Shown here: positions 13,124 to 13,203 of the stretch, one piece after another
Position numbering within the stretch: the first letter of the stretch is position 1
Layout of the letters: every line of letters begins with the position of its first letter
Source: CAYJCL01 sp964370475
GTDB taxonomy: Bacteria; Bacillota_I; Bacilli_A; RF39; UBA660
Direction of reading: 5' to 3'
Length of the DNA: 13,203 nt
Assembly: GCA_964370475.1 (NCBI GenBank)
Contig: CAYJJI010000025.1
Span: 1-13,203, forward strand
Notes under the pieces: model-generated
The model's input: only the letters and a program-made list of their open reading frames with translations
What the model was told of the DNA's origin: nothing
The model's database searches: none
Position numbers and translations under genes: made by a program

Positions 13124-13203
13124 ATGAAAATTTTAGTTGTTTGTCAACATTTTTATCCTGAAAATTTCAGGATAAATGATATATGTTTTGAATTAGTTAA
13201 GAA
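13124..13203 (+). CDS. Family 4 glycosyltransferase, WbuB-like (N-terminal fragment, runs off the window)
   Basis: Only the first 26 codons plus two bases are present. The N-terminus reads MKILVVCQHFYPENFRINDI and continues with an 'ELVKK'-like stretch. This is the characteristic opening of WbuB-like GT4 enzymes (GT-B fold): a first beta strand, then 'xYPENFRINDL', then the helix whose end normally continues into 'RGHEVTVLTG'. These enzymes transfer GlcNAc, fucosamine or similar sugars from nucleotide donors in the cytosol during O-antigen, capsule or wall polysaccharide synthesis. It starts 9 nt after the fusion gene and belongs to the same operon. The family call is good despite the short fragment; donor specificity is unknown. 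Confidence 0.82.
   Translation, partial: MKILVVCQHFYPENFRINDICFELVK

Noticed and set aside
1..13203. Mycoplasma-type genetic code (TGA = Trp)
   Set aside because: TGA ends the metallophosphoesterase and exporter ATPase genes at sensible places, all Trp codons are TGG, and no frame carries internal TGA.

Overview
The window is AT-rich (G+C clearly below one third) and every recognisable gene is on the + strand. TGA is a true stop (6920-6922, 7717-7719), TGG is the only Trp codon seen, and no reading frame contains an internal TGA, so the standard bacterial code applies. Strong purine-rich Shine-Dalgarno sites, compact TGnTATAAT promoters, SH3b/glucosaminidase, cohesin-type and cadherin-like surface domains, and a TagO/TagGH-type envelope locus suggest a low-G+C Gram-positive. 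A gut Bacilli lineage near Erysipelotrichales or the RF39-type relatives of Mollicutes fits best. No rRNA or other phylogenetic marker is present, so this placement is inference.

Layout. At 35-679 is a small polytopic CmpB-type 'ABC permease' family protein. At 758-4166 is a two-gene operon: a secreted SH3b/glucosaminidase cell-wall hydrolase ending in a type I dockerin, then a membrane-anchored protein with an N-terminal cohesin-type domain. From 4257 to the end runs a cell-surface polysaccharide locus: a WecA/TagO-type initiating transferase (4257-5411), dTDP-4-dehydrorhamnose 3,5-epimerase RmlC (5478-6038), a YfcE-like metallophosphoesterase (6092-6922), the ATPase and permease of a TagGH/Wzm-Wzt-type polysaccharide exporter (6982-7719, 7716-8492), a 1535-residue glycosyltransferase fusion (8507-13114), and the first 26 codons of a WbuB-like family 4 glycosyltransferase (from 13124).

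How the genes fit together. The initiating transferase would load the first sugar phosphate onto undecaprenyl phosphate. RmlC implies that dTDP-L-rhamnose is made. The cytosolic family 2 and family 4 glycosyltransferases would extend the chain and the ABC exporter would flip it. The DUF2142 (GT-C-like) part of the giant protein has its predicted active-site loop outside the cell and could modify the exported polymer. The arrangement recalls streptococcal rhamnose wall polysaccharide (RgpG, RgpC/RgpD) and teichoic acid loci. The polymer structure cannot be deduced from this window.

The most interesting signals are the adjacent dockerin-hydrolase/cohesin-anchor pair, which looks like a minimal, non-cellulolytic cohesin-dockerin system for docking a peptidoglycan hydrolase at the membrane, and the GT2-GT2-[TM-ectodomain-TM]x2-DUF2142 fusion. 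The gene starts also share a compact promoter design: a terminator hairpin, an extended -10 box without a clear -35, and a leader of about 10-18 nt.

There is no gene-free stretch over 300 bases. I saw no tRNA, rRNA, CRISPR array, insertion sequence or riboswitch.
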